Source: Pseudomonas moraviensis (GTDB taxonomy: Bacteria > Pseudomonadota > Gammaproteobacteria > Pseudomonadales > Pseudomonadaceae). Taken from it: a DNA stretch of 64,000 nt. The notes under the pieces are model-generated. The model was not told the DNA's origin, ran no database searches, and worked only from the letters and a program-made list of their open reading frames with translations. Shown here one piece after another: positions 52,901-63,000 of this stretch. Location of the stretch: assembly GCF_900105805.1 (NCBI RefSeq), contig NZ_LT629788.1, positions 2,418,001 to 2,482,000 of the forward strand. Reading direction: 5' to 3'. Within the stretch, counting starts at the first letter, position 1. Each line of letters opens with the position of its first letter. Position numbers and translations under genes: made by a program.

Positions 52901-55900
52901 CAGCACTTCGAGTGCGGTGTGGTCGAGGACGATGTGATGCATCAGCAGGATGCCGACCCAGCGCTGATTGGCCTGGTCTTCGGTATAGGCAAAACGCATC
53001 AGCGGCGCCTGGGTCAGATCGAGGCGATAGTGACGCGGATCGAAACGCGCCTGCATCTGCTCCAGTGCGTCGCCGGCAAGCTCGTCGGCATCGACCCGCT
53101 CAAGATTCAGCGGCGCCTCGCGCCAGACCACTTGCACCGGCGCCTCCAGCCCCTCCCAGACCACGCTGGTGCGCAGAATGTCATGACGGGTAATCACGCT
53201 GTTCAAGGCGCGCACGAAGTCCTTGATCTGCGCCAGGCCGGCAAAGGCAAATTGCGCCTGCAGCACGTAGGGATCGCCGCTGTGGCTGGCGAGGTGGTGG
53301 TAGAGAATGCCCGCCTGCAACGGTGCCAGTGAGTAGATGTCCTGAACATTGCCGACACCGCCGGGCACACTGGCGATCACTGTGTCGATGCCAGCCTGAT
53401 CGAGATCGGCCAACGGCAATTGCTCCGGGGTGATCGCCGTGCAACCGGCTTCGATACGATTGGCCGGTACGGCATGCACTTGTGTCGCGCCGAGGGTAGC
53501 CGCCAGCGCCGCCACGCTTGGCTGGCCGAACAGCACTCGCACATCGCAGTGCAAGTCGTGTTGACGCATGCGTTCGATCAGCTTCACCGCCAGCAGGGAA
53601 TGCCCGCCGAGCTCGAAAAAGTTGTCATGCCGACCCACCTGCTCGACGCCGAGCAGGCTTTGCCAAATACCGGCAATCAGGCTTTCCACCGCGCCTTGGG
53701 GCATTTCGAATCCGCGTCGCGCAAACGCATCACTGTCCGGCGCCGGCAGTGCCTTGCGGTCGAGTTTGCCGTTGGCGGTCAGCGGCAAGGCGTCGAGGCG
53801 CACAAAGGCGCTGGGCACCATGTAGTCCGCCAGCGAGTCGAGCAGCGTATCGCGCAGCTGCGCCACGCTCGGTTCTTCGCCTTCGGCAGCGGTCCAGTAC
53901 GCCACCAGTCGCGCGTCGCCGGGGCTGTCTTCGCGGGCGATGACCACGGCGTCGCGCACACCGGCGCAGGCCGACAGGCGTGCCTGGATCTCGCCGAGCT
54001 CAATGCGAAAACCGCGGATCTTCACCTGATCATCGTTGCGCCCCAGATAGTCGAGACTGCCGTCGGCGGCCCAGCGCGCCAGATCCCCGGTTTTGTACAG
54101 GCGCGCATCGGCGGCGCGGCTGAACGGATCACGAATGAAGCGCTCGGCGGTCAGCTCAGGACGGTTGAGATATCCGCGCGCCACGCCCGCGCCACCGACA
54201 TACAACTCGCCGGTCACACCGACCGGCACCGGTTCGCCCTGAGGATCGAGCACATACAGTTGCAGGTCGGCAATCGGCCCGCCGATCGGGCTGACACCGA
54301 CCAATTGCGCATCGGCGGCCTGCAGCGGCCGATAGGTCACGTGCACGGTGGTTTCGGTGATGCCGTACATGTTCACCAACCGCGTGCCGGCGTTGCCGAC
54401 CCGGGCGTACCACGGTTTGAGCAGTCCCGGCTCAAGTGCCTCGCCGCCGAAAATCACTTCACGCAGCGAATGCTGCAACCCACTGCGGCCCTGCGCGGCG
54501 ATCAACTGGCGGAACGCGCCAGGGGTCTGATTGAGCACGGTGACGCCGCTGCGGCACAGCAGCGCATAGCATTCATCGGGCGCACGACTGACGGTTTGTG
54601 GAACCAGCAACAGTTGCCCGCCGAAGGCCAGCGCCCCCCAGATTTCCCACACCGAGAAATCAAAGGCGAACGAGTGGAACAGCGCCCAGACGTCGCGCTC
54701 ATTGAACTGAAACCAGTGCGCTGTGGCGCAAAACAGCCGCGCCACGTTGCGATGCTCGACCATGACGCCCTTGGGCAAACCGGTGGAGCCGGAGGTGTAG
54801 ATCACATAGGCCAGACTCGCCGGAGTGAGCCCGGCGATCTGCGGATCGCGCTCGGATTCGCCGCGCAGAGTGTGATCGTCGAGATCGATCAGCGGCACTG
54901 GCAGCGCGCCGACCCGCTCTCGGGTGGCGGCTTGCAGCAGCAGTGCCACCGGGGCGCTGTCCTGCAGGGTGAAAGCGATTCGCTCCTGCGGATAGGCCGG
55001 GTCGATCGGCACATACGCGGCGCCGGCCTTGAGCACACCGAGCAGGCCGATGAGCATTTGCGGGCCACGCTCGACGCAGATCGCCACGCGATCATCCGGG
55101 CGAATTCCCAGCCCCAGCAGATGATGAGCGACTTGGTTGGCACGGTGATTGAGTTCGCCGTAGCTGAGGCTCTGCCCGTCGAACAGCAACGCGGTGGCAT
55201 CCGGCCGGGCCTGGGCGTGCGCTTCGAACTGCTGATGAATCAATGGCGTATCGGGGAAATGCGCAAGCGCTGCATGGGCGCCGTGCAAGAGCCGTTCGCG
55301 CTCGGCGGCCGGCAGAATCCGGACGCTGTGCAGCGGCGTCGGCGTGCTCGTCTGCAACGCATCGACCAGGCCTTGCAGGGTGGTCTGCAGATAATCGGCG
55401 ATGCGTTGCGCGCCCAGACTCGACTCCGCGAGTGCGGTGATACGCAAGTCTTCGCCCAGGTCATCGATGTTGACGGTCAGCGGATAATTGGTACGTTCGC
55501 GCGCGCCCAGCACTTGCACGCCCGGGGCGATCTCGATGATTTCGGCGACTTCATCGACGCTGCTGTGACGGTAGTTGAGGATCGCGCTGAACAGCGGCGT
55601 CGGCACTGCCACCGCACTGCAACGTTGCGCCAGCGCCAGCGAGGCTTGCTCATGGCCGAGCAGCGCGGTCAGGCGGCGATGGGTCAACAGCACGCCGGCG
55701 CGCACGTCGTCGGCGCCGACATCGACCCGCAGTGGCAAGGTGTTGATGAACATCCCCAGCGCGTGTTCACCACCCTCGCCGGCCGCCATGCGCCCGAGCA
55801 GCACGGTGCCGAACACCACCGCCGTGCGCCCGGACAATTCGCCGAGAACCCGCGCCAGGGCCAGGTGCATGACACTGGCCACGCTCACCCCCAGTTGCCG

Positions 55901-56884
55901 CGCCTGCTCGCGCAATTGGCGACTCAGGGCGCCGTCGAGCAGCAGCGAGACTTCTTCGATCGAGTGGCCGTCGCCCTGCACATCGCGCAAGCCGCAGGGC
56001 AGCGTCGGCTGGTCGATGTCGGCGAGCATCTCGCGGAAAAATGCCTCGTGGGCCGATTCATTTGCGGCCAGCCGCGCCCGCGCCAGATGATCGCGATACG
56101 GCACTGGCGCCGCCACTTGCGCGCTGTGCCCGAGCAGAAACGCCTGGGCTTCGCGACGGATCACGTCCAGCGCCAGGTGATCCATGATCAGGTGATGGAA
56201 CAGCAACAAGGCAACCACGCGGCCATTGCCCGGATCGTCGGCAAACACCAGGCGCAGCAGCGGTGCCTGCCGCACATCGAGACGGAAATGCTGCGGGTCG
56301 TGGCGCTGCAACAGTTGCTCGAGCACCTCGCCATTGCCGTTCAATTCGAGCTCTTCGCAGTGCAGCGCAGCCTTGCGCTGGACCACTTGCAACGGTTCGT
56401 CCAGGCGCTCCCAGACAAACGAAGTGCGCAGGATGTCGTGGCGGCCGATCATCCATTGCAGCGCATCGGAAAAGGCTTGCAGGCGCTCACGATTGACAAA
56501 GGCAAAGCGCGCCTGCGACACGTACGGGTCGCCCGCCGCTGCCGCCAGATGCAGATAAAGCATGCCCTCTTGCAAGGGCGCCAAGGGGTAGATGTCCTGC
56601 ACATTCGCCGCACCGCCCGGCACACCGGCGACAATGCGGTCGAGGCTGACCTGATCGAGCGCCACCAGCGGCAGCATGTCCGGGGTGATGCGATAAGCCG
56701 GACTCAACCAGTCACCGTTGTGCTGCGCGACCAGTTCCAGCAGTTGTGCCTTGTGAGCGGCGAGGCTGTCCCACAACGCATCATCCAGCGCGTCGTCACT
56801 GCCCAGAATGACCAGGTCTTCATCTTCCTGTTGAAGGCGGATCGCATGGGTCGAAATAACTGCCATCAGTTCGCTGAAATGCAT
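43919..56884 (-). CDS. Lipopeptide NRPS, second protein: modules 3-6
   Basis: A 4321-residue synthetase with four C-A-T modules behind a TubC-like docking domain (residues 1-60). T-domain serines fall near 1095, 2155, 3213 and 4277. Pocket codes read DFWNIGMVHK (Thr, module 3), DAWFLGNVVK (Leu, modules 4 and 5) and DVWHMSLVDK (Ser, module 6). All four C domains carry the elongated PLAPLQxGxLYxH start and HHxxxDH motif of dual condensation/epimerisation domains, so the preceding residues should be in D form. The protein ends ITERMEIVL, a probable C-terminal docking peptide for the next synthetase. The A domains of modules 4 and 5 are nearly identical over their core. The Thr3 hydroxyl is the expected lactone nucleophile. 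Confidence 0.93.
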   Translation of the reverse strand: MHFSELMAVISTHAIRLQQEDEDLVILGSDDALDDALWDSLAAHKAQLLELVAQHNGDWLSPAYRITPDMLPLVALDQVSLDRIVAGVPGGAANVQDIYPLAPLQEGMLYLHLAAAAGDPYVSQARFAFVNRERLQAFSDALQWMIGRHDILRTSFVWERLDEPLQVVQRKAALHCEELELNGNGEVLEQLLQRHDPQHFRLDVRQAPLLRLVFADDPGNGRVVALLLFHHLIMDHLALDVIRREAQAFLLGHSAQVAAPVPYRDHLARARLAANESAHEAFFREMLADIDQPTLPCGLRDVQGDGHSIEEVSLLLDGALSRQLREQARQLGVSVASVMHLALARVLGELSGRTAVVFGTVLLGRMAAGEGGEHALGMFINTLPLRVDVGADDVRAGVLLTHRRLTALLGHEQASLALAQRCSAVAVPTPLFSAILNYRHSSVDEVAEIIEIAPGVQVLGARERTNYPLTVNIDDLGEDLRITALAESSLGAQRIADYLQTTLQGLVDALQTSTPTPLHSVRILPAAERERLLHGAHAALAHFPDTPLIHQQFEAHAQARPDATALLFDGQSLSYGELNHRANQVAHHLLGLGIRPDDRVAICVERGPQMLIGLLGVLKAGAAYVPIDPAYPQERIAFTLQDSAPVALLLQAATRERVGALPVPLIDLDDHTLRGESERDPQIAGLTPASLAYVIYTSGSTGLPKGVMVEHRNVARLFCATAHWFQFNERDVWALFHSFAFDFSVWEIWGALAFGGQLLLVPQTVSRAPDECYALLCRSGVTVLNQTPGAFRQLIAAQGRSGLQHSLREVIFGGEALEPGLLKPWYARVGNAGTRLVNMYGITETTVHVTYRPLQAADAQLVGVSPIGGPIADLQLYVLDPQGEPVPVGVTGELYVGGAGVARGYLNRPELTAERFIRDPFSRAADARLYKTGDLARWAADGSLDYLGRNDDQVKIRGFRIELGEIQARLSACAGVRDAVVIAREDSPGDARLVAYWTAAEGEEPSVAQLRDTLLDSLADYMVPSAFVRLDALPLTANGKLDRKALPAPDSDAFARRGFEMPQGAVESLIAGIWQSLLGVEQVGRHDNFFELGGHSLLAVKLIERMRQHDLHCDVRVLFGQPSVAALAATLGATQVHAVPANRIEAGCTAITPEQLPLADLDQAGIDTVIASVPGGVGNVQDIYSLAPLQAGILYHHLASHSGDPYVLQAQFAFAGLAQIKDFVRALNSVITRHDILRTSVVWEGLEAPVQVVWREAPLNLERVDADELAGDALEQMQARFDPRHYRLDLTQAPLMRFAYTEDQANQRWVGILLMHHIVLDHTALEVLVAEMNDLLLGRTDDLPPAVQYRNYVAQARAGADDEAHAEFFRDMLGDISEPTLAFGVQDVLGDGSAIVDSQLALDVGLGQRLRGVSRRLGISIASLVHQAWAQVLAQVSGQQDVVFGTVLLGRMQGGAGADRALGMFINTLPLRVTVGAESVQDSVRVTHQRLAQLLGHEQASLALAQRCSGVAATSPLFSTLLNYRHSQADAAAVEWDGIDILCSRERSNYPLVVSVDDLGDGFLLNVQAVPQVDGVRVCDYLQTALHSLVNALEYSPTLPVQQLSIVSPGERQQVLFGFNDTTQPFPPAQTVQRLVEAQALANPDAWAAVQGEQRLSYAQLNQRANRLAQHLIGLGVQPDDRVAVCLRRSPQMLVALLAILKAGAAYVPVDPAHPRERIAYLLQDCDPLAVLAEASTRDLLGTVPLIDLDNNGWANLSDANPQLPALTPAHLAYVIYTSGSTGQPKGVMVEHRTLENLVHWHAAAFDLHAGSHTASVAGFGFDAMAWEVWPALCVGATLHLPPASIGNEHLDELLEWWRAQPLQVSFLPTPVAEYAFSRELGHPTLRTLLIGGDKLRQFPRNQTFDVINNYGPTEATVVATSGRIEAGQALHIGRPIANAKIYLLDSQQQPVPVGVQGELYVGGAGVARGYLNRPALSADMFLEDPFSDEPHGRMYRTGDLARWRADGTLEYLGRNDDQVKLRGVRIEPGEIEAALSTHSAVQDVVVLVRDGRLLAWFSERSAVDIADLRRHLQSRLPEALIPAAYVRVEAMPLTANGKLDRKALPEPDHSAWLSHEYAAPQGPLEQALAQIWSDLLKVAQVGRHDNFFELGGHSLLAVSLIERLRQLGLSADVRVLFSQPTLAALAAALGSGREIEVPANRITDDCRHITADMLSLSELDQASVERIVATVPGGAANVQDIYPLAPLQEGILYHHISAGAGDPYLLQSSLAFADIDRLYAFAKALQGIIERHDILRTSVVWEGLPSPQQVVWRRAPLAVDGVALDPAEGDVLAQLQGRFAARHWRLDLGQAPLMRLVYADDPEHKRVVAMLLFHHIALDHTALEVVRQEMQAGLLGNSEPLPAAAPYRNYVAQARHGVSEQEHEIFFREMLGDVDEPTLPFGLREVENDGRDIEGHVSAMPLELSRRLRAQARSFGVSAASLFHLAWAHVLAATAGQPRVVFGSVLLGRLQGGAGADRALGMFINTLPLRVDVDEASVGATLRGVHQRLAALLGHEHASLALAQRCSAVAAPLPLFSSVLNYRHSASRQSDEEAWQGIEFLAHEGRSHYPLTLSINDLGEGFDLSVLTPAEVGAQRVCELMHSALAVLVAALEQDPEQALDRLAILPPSERERVLTQFNASAVAFPPAQTVHRLFEAQVLLNPHALALHADEHQLTYAQLNQQANRLAHYLLELGVRPDARVAISTRRGPHMLLAMLAVLKAGAAYVPIDPAHPAERIAYLLADSAPLALLVSGVEPGRVAVPVIDLGDERWHDRPDRNPEVGGLTADHLAYVIYTSGSTGQPKGVMVEHRTLENLVHWHAAAFDLRAGSHTASVAGFGFDAMAWEVWPALCVGATLHLPPASIGNEHLDELLEWWRAQPLQVSFLPTPVAEYAFSRELGHPTLRTLLIGGDKLRQFPRDQSFEVINNYGPTEATVVATSGRIAAGQALHIGRPIANARVYVLDGRQQLLPVGVRGELYVAGAGVARGYLNRDELTAERFLADPFSHEPGARMYRTGDLVRWRTDGTLEYLGRNDDQVKLRGVRVELGEIEAALASHPALQDAVAQVRDGQLLAWFTARGPLDLEDLREHLQSRLPQALLPAAYVRLDALPLTANGKLDRKALPKPEQSAWLSRQYQAPQGPVETALAQIWSEVLRVAQVGRHDNFFELGGHSLLAVSVIERMRQIDLTTDVRVLFNQPTLAALAAAIGSGREIEVPANGIAAHCTCITPDMLSLLQLDQASIERIVATVPGGAANVQDIYPLAPLQEGILYHHITAGQNDPYVLHSRLTFASVERVEAFARALRQVMARHDILRTSIVWQGLDAPVQVVWREAQLPVEEVAFEQLSTCSLDLGKAPLIRLLYARDPATGQVAGLLLFHHIALDHTALEVVREEMQISLAGEQRSLPPAAPYRNYVAQARLGISEAEHEGFFRDMLGDVDEPTLPFGLHEVNAAAGTYEEAALALPDALAQRLRSQARQLGMSVASVFHLAWAQVLGATSAQQRVVFGTVLMGRMQGGAGADRGLGMFINTLPLRVDLGAQTVRAALAATHEQLTGLLAHEHASLALAQRCSRIAAPAPLFSAMLNYRHGSATPAQAHPAWQGIETLHSEERTNYPLSLNVDDFGTGFRLSAITSAEVGALRICRYMETALQRLVDALEQTPQQPIEQLSVLPDAERQRLLFDFNATAVDYDLQQTLHGLFEAQVLRTPQAVAVQMADQRVDFQQLNERANRLAHHLIGLGVQADSRVAICVERSVAMVVGLLAILKAGGAYVPLDPDYPAERIAYMLADSAPLAVLVQGSTAALAGALAVPVINLEQETWRDLPASNPPVSGLTSANLAYVIYTSGSTGQPKGVANEHGAVVNRLLWMQDACALTAADTVLQKTPFSFDVSVWEFFWPLMTGTRLLLARPGGHKEPVYLSELIEREQVTTVHFVPSMLDMFLAHGQTERCAGLRQVMCSGEALPGSLVRRFKQQLPASQLHNLYGPTEAAVDVTAWNCAGPLLDTPDNTPIGKPIANTRMYILDAQQQPVPQGVVGELYIGGVQVARGYLNRAELSAERFLRDPFSAQAQARMYRTGDIARYRADGNIEYLGRNDDQVKIRGLRIELGEIQACLSRIDGVQEAAVVAREDVPGDKRLVAYYTGSRLDIDILRATLLHGLPDYMVPATFVHLDRLPLSPNGKLDRKALPAPNQDALISRPYEAPVGEVEITLARLWCELLNVERVGRHDHFFELGGHSLLAVSLVGRLQQEGMEADVRALFEQPTLAGYAAITERMEIVL

Positions 56885-57045
56885 GGGATAACCTGCTGTA
56901 AAGACAAGAAAAAAGGCGCACGCAGCAGCGAGTCCATGCTCACCGCGCGCAGCCCGGAAAAACTAAAACATCGGCGCGGCGCTGTCTGACATGGGAAGCC
57001 GGGACAAGCCCCGCTCCGCACAGCAGCGCAGACGCCCTGGCCCGG

Positions 57046-60000
57046 TCAGATCCGCCGCTTGCGGTTGAGCTGCGGAATGGTGGTGGGCGCGATGTCGACC
57101 TTGTGCGTCTGCCGCGAGGTCTGCGCCGCCAGTGCCGCCAGCGTCGGCTGACTGAACAGCGTGCGGGCATCGACGTGCAGCCCGGCCTGACGCATGCGTG
57201 CCACCAGACTCACCGCCAGCAACGAATGCCCGCCCAACTCGAAGAAATTGTCGTTGCGCCCGATCTGCTCGATGCCCAGCGTCTCGGCCCAGACCCGCGC
57301 CACGGCCTGTTCGAGGTCGCCCTCGGGCGCCACGTAGGCGCGGCTGAGCAGGTGTTCGGCGCCGGGGGCCGGCAAGGCCTTGCGATCAACCTTGTCATTC
57401 GGCGTCAGTGGCATCGCCGCCAGCAGCACGAAGGCGGCTGGCACCATGTACTCGGGCAATTGCTGCAAGACATGCTCACGCAGCGCTTCGATGGCAGGCG
57501 CCGGGTGGCCTTCGCCCACGGTGAAATAGGCGACCAGGCGCTCATCGCGCACCAGCACCACGGCCTGGCGCACGGCAGCATGCTCGAGCAGCCGCGCTTC
57601 GATTTCTCCCGGTTCCAGACGCAGGCCGCGCAGTTTCAGCTGGAAGTCGGTGCGGCCGAGAAACTCGAGATTGCCGTCTGCCTGATAGCGCACCCGATCA
57701 CCGCTGCGATACAAGCGATCACCCGCCACAAATGGGCTGTCGATGAAGCGTTCGGCCTGGACCTGCGGCAACTGGTGATAACCGCGGGCGACGCCAACGC
57801 CTGCGATGTGCAACTCGCCGCTGACGCCCAGTGGCACCGGCTGATCGTTGCGATCGAGCACATACAGCCGCGTGTTGCACAGTGCCTTGCCGATCGGGAT
57901 GACCCGCTCGGGCAGCGGTTCATGGGGTTCGAGGGTCCAGGCGCTGCTGTCGACCGTGGTTTCGGTCGGGCCGTACACATTGTGCAGGCGCACCCACGGC
58001 AAGCGGTCGCGCACGGCACGGACCATGGCGATGGTCAGGTCGCCGCCGCCGCAGAACACGTCGGTGAGGCTGGTGCAGCTGCTGACGTCTTCCTGCTCGA
58101 GGAACTGCTGCAACAACGCCGGGACGAACTTGACCACGCTGATGCGCTGTTCACGAATCACTTGCGTGACGTAGGCCGAATCGCGGTTGCCGTCGGGGCG
58201 CGCCAGCACCAGGCGCAGACCGGCGCTCAACGGCCAGAAAATCTCCCATACCGAACTGTCGAAACTGAACGGCGCCTTTTGCAACAGCGCGCCGTCCTCG
58301 GTCGGCGGGCGGATCTGCGAGCCCCAGTGCATCAGGTTGCAGACACTGCGATGCTCGATCATCACGCCCTTGGGCGTGCCGGTGGAGCCCGAGGTATAGA
58401 TCATGTAAGCCAGGTTCGCCGCACTCAGGTCCGCCACCTGCAGATTGTCGCTTGATGCCTCGTCCCAGGTGCTGCGGTCGAGGTCGACCACGGTTACATC
58501 CGTGTCACGCAGCAGGTCACGGGTCGCTGCATGCAGCAGCACTGCCACCGGGGCACTGTCGCGCAACATGAATTCAAGACGCGCCAACGGATAATCCGGG
58601 TCCAGCGGCACGTAGGCGCCACCGGCCTTGAGAATCGCCAGCAGGCCGATCACCAGCTCGAGACTGCGCTCGACACAGATCGCCACCCGCGCATCGGGTC
58701 CCACGCCTTGCTCACGCAGGTGACGGGCCAGACGGTTGGCCTGTTCGTTAAGTTGCCGCCAGCTCAGTTGTGCATCGCCGGCCTGCAACGCGATTGCATC
58801 CGGCCGGCGTTGCACCTGCTGCTCGAACAACACGTGCAGCGGTTGCTCGAGTGGGCAGTCAACTGCGGTGGCGTTGAAGCGGGTCAGCAACTGGTCGCGC
58901 TCTGCCGGTGACAGAATCGGCAGTCGGCTCAGCGGTAGATCCGAGTCATGCTCCAGTGCCTCGATCAGCCCGCCCAGGGCCGTGTGCATGTAGTCGCCGA
59001 TGCGGCGCGCGCCGATGCTGGTCACGGCTCTGGCGGTCAACTGCAAACCATCGCCGAAATCGTCGACGCTCAGGGTCAGCGGGTAGTTGGTGCGTTCTTC
59101 GTTGGCGAGGGTTTCGATGCCCTGCCACTGCGGCCCTTCTGCCTGGCCGAGCTGTCGCTCGCTGTGGCGATAGTTGAGCAGTGCGCTGAACAGCGGCATC
59201 GGCGCGACCACGCCGCTGCAGCGCTGGGCCAGTGCCAGCGATGCGTGTTCGTGCCCGAGCAAACCGGTCAAGCGCCGGTGGGTCGCCTGCACGGCGGTTC
59301 GCGCCGCAGCGTCGACATCGACGCGCAACGGCAAGGAATTGATGAACACCCCCAACGCACGATCAGCGCCGGCGCCGCCCTGCATGCGGCCCATCAACAC
59401 CGTGCCGAACACCACGCGCTCCTGCCCCGAGGTTGCCGCCAGTACCCGCGCCCAGGCCAGATGAATCAGGCTGGCGACGCTGACACCGAGTCGGCGCGCC
59501 TGCTGGCGCAGTCGGCCATCCAGTTCGCTGGCCAGATGTTGCTGCGATTCTTCGATACCCCGGCCATCGCCTTGTACGTCGTGCAAACCGAACGGCAAGG
59601 TCGGCTCATCGATATCGCCGAGCATTTCACGGAAGAAGTCCTCATGTTCCGCTTCGCTGACGCCCAGCCGCGCTTGCGCCACATAATTGCGGTACGGCAC
59701 CGCCGGCGGCAGAGGCTCGCGCAGTCCGGCGAGGCTGGCGGACATTTCTGCGCGCAGCACTTCTAGGGCTATGTGATCGAGCGCGAGGTGATGGAACAGC
59801 AACACGCCGACCAGCCGCGAGTTGGCGGGATCATGGGCAAACAGCAAGCGCAGCAGCGGTGCCTGACTGACGTCGAGGCGATAGCGCCGGGCATCGAAGC
59901 GCTGATGCAATTGCTCGAGAACGTCGCCCTGAGCACGATCGATTTCGATCTCCCGCAGCGGCAGTTCGGCGTGGCGCAGCACCACTTGCACTGGCGTGAC

Positions 60001-63000
60001 CAGCCCCTCCCAGACCACCGCGGTGCGCAGAATGTCGTGGCGCGCCATGACCGCACGCAAAGCGTCGGCGAAGGCCTCGACGCGCTCCAGACTGGCAAAC
60101 GCCAGATGTGATTGCAGCAGGTACGGATCGCCCTGCGCGGCGGTGATGTGGTGATAAAGGATGCCGTCCTGCAACGGCGCCAGCGGGTAGATATCCTGCA
60201 CGTTGGCCGCGCCTCCGGGCACGCTGGCGACAACGCGATCGAGAGTGGCCTGATCCAGCTCGATCAGCGCCAGCATGTCGGGGCTGATCGCGGTGCAACC
60301 GGCGGCAATGCGATTGGCCGGCACTTCGATTTCTCGTCCACTGCCAACGGCCGCCGCCAGTGCGGCGAGCGTCGGTTGGCCAAACAACACGCGCACATCA
60401 CAAGTCATGCCGAGCTGACGCATACGTTCGATCAGGCTCACTGCCAGCAGCGAGTGCCCGCCCAGTTCGAAGAAATGATCGTGGCGCCCGACTCGCGCTA
60501 CTTGCAAAACCTCGGCCCAGATCTGCGCCAATGCGCTTTCCACTTCGCCCTGCGGCGCTTCATATTCACGGCGTATCAACGCTTCAGCGCCCGGGGCCGG
60601 CAAGGCCTTGCGGTCGATTTTGCCATTGGCGGTCAGCGGCATCGCCGGCACACGCACGTACGCCTGCGGCAGCAGGGCACTGGCCAAATGCGCTTGCAGA
60701 AAGGTGTGCAACTCAAGGACTTGCACCGGTCGGCGTTCGCTGAACCACGCCAGCAACTGGCCGTCCCGCGCCAGCACCACTGCCTCCTGAACCGCGTCAT
60801 GGCGACTCAGCGCGGCCTCGACTTCGCCCGGTTCCACACGCACACCACGGATTTTCACCTGATCATCGCTGCGCCCCTGATATTCAAGGGTGCCATCTGC
60901 GCGCCAGCGCACCAGATCGCCGCTGCGATACAGGCGCGCCGCCGGGTCATTACTGAACGGGTCGCGCAGAAAGCGTTCGGCGGTCAGTTCCGGGCGATTC
61001 AGGTATCCCCGGGCAATACCGGCGCCGCCGATGTACAGCTCGCCGGTCACGCCGATTGGCAGTGGCCGCTGCTGTTGGTCGAGCACATGCACCGTGGCGT
61101 TGCTCACTGGTCGACCGATATGCAGCGCTCGTCCTGGTTCGATTCTGCCGAACGTCGCGACCACAGTGGCCTCTGTCGGGCCGTAGTTGTTGATCACCTC
61201 GAATGACTGCGCACGATTGAACTGGCGCAGACGATCGCCGCCGATCAACAGGGTGCGCAGGGTCGGATGCTTGATTTTGCGGCTGAAGACATATTCGGCG
61301 ACGGGCGTGGGCAGGAAACTCACATCCAGCGGTTGCGAACGCCACCAGGTCAGCAGCGCATCGATGTCTTCGCTGCCTTCACGGGCCGGTGCCAGATGCA
61401 AGGTCGCGCCAGCACACAGGGCCGGCCAGACTTCCCAGGCCATCGCGTCGAAGCCGAATCCGGCGAGGCTGGAGGTGTGCTGGCCGGGGCCGAGGCTGAA
61501 GGCCTGACAATGCCAGTCGATCAGATTGCCCAGCGTGCGATGCTCGACCATTACGCCTTTGGGCAGGCCGGTGGAGCCGGAGGTGTAAATCACGTAGGCG
61601 AGGTTGGCCACGGTCACTCCCGCCACTACCGGGTCGGCCTCGTTGGCGGTCGGCCAATCAGGTTGATCAAGGGCAATCACCGGCACCTGCAGCAACTGCA
61701 AGCGAGCGCGCAAATCACTGTGGATCAGCACGGCCAGCGGTGCGCTGTCCGTCAGCAAGTAGCTCAAACGCTCGCGCGGCTGCGCCGGGTCGATCGGCAC
61801 ATAAGCTGCGCCGGCCTTGAGCACAGCGAGCAGTCCCGCCAGCGTATCGAGCCCGCGCCGGGCGACCACGGCGACGCGATCATCGGGTTTTACCCCGAGT
61901 TCAAGCAGATGTCGGGCGAGGTCATTGGCTTGGCTGTTGAGTTGGCCATAGGTCAGTTGCTGCCCTTGATAAACAGCAGCGATGGCGTCAGGGCGCTGGT
62001 CTGCTTGCGCGCTGAAACGCTGGGCAATGGTCTGGCCCTGCGGAAAATCCATCCGCGTGTCGTTCCATTGCTGCAACAGCTGCGCTTCGTCTGCGGTGCT
62101 CAGACCGAACTCTGCCGTCGACACCGCCGGTTGCTCCAGCCCCTGCTCGAGGATCAACAGCAACCGTGCGCCCAGCGCTTCAACTTCCTGGGCATCGAAG
62201 TACGCCTGGTCGTAGACCAGATGCAGCCAGGCCTGAGCGTCGAAGCAATTGCTGCGCAGATGGATCGCCAGCGGTGTGGCTTCGTGGCCGTTGGAGACTT
62301 TGACGGTGCGCGCCGAGGCCGCGCCGTAGCGGTAATCGTGGTCGTCCTGCTCGTAGGACACCGATACTTCGAACAATTGGGCGCGGTCCTCGCGCAGCAG
62401 GCCGAGCGCGCGATTCATTTCACTCAGGGAAAACCGCTGATGGCGCAGATCCTGTTTCAGCTGCGCGGCGATGGCTTGCACCAACTGCGCAAATGGCAAG
62501 TCCCGAGCAAAATCCAGGCGCACTGCGCTGACCTGGGCGAACAGGCCGAGGGTGGGTTTGAAACGGGCACCGGAGCGGTTGAGAATCGGCAGGCCCGCCA
62601 CCCAATCGTCGCGTTGCGCGGTGCGGCTGAAATACACATGCAAGGCCGCCAAGAAAACATGAAACGCCGAAGCGCCATGCTCTCGCGCCGCTTGCTGCAT
62701 GCGCTGATGCAGCAACGCGGGCATGACTTGCACATGGGCCTGCGCCGCCCGCGACACTTGGCCGGAATCCTGACGATGGCGCGGCAGGAGCAACGGCTCC
62801 GGCGGCGTCCGGTACTTGTCCAGCCAGTAGGCGCGATCGCGGGCGTGCCGATCCGAACCCTGATAGCGCGCGTCGTCGGCAATGAAATCGACATAGGACG
62901 GCGCCGAAAGGGTCGCTGGTTGTCCCTCGCTCAGTGCACTGTAGATCTCGCCCAGCGACCTGAGCATCTGGCCAAAGCCCCAACCGTCGAGAATCAGGTG

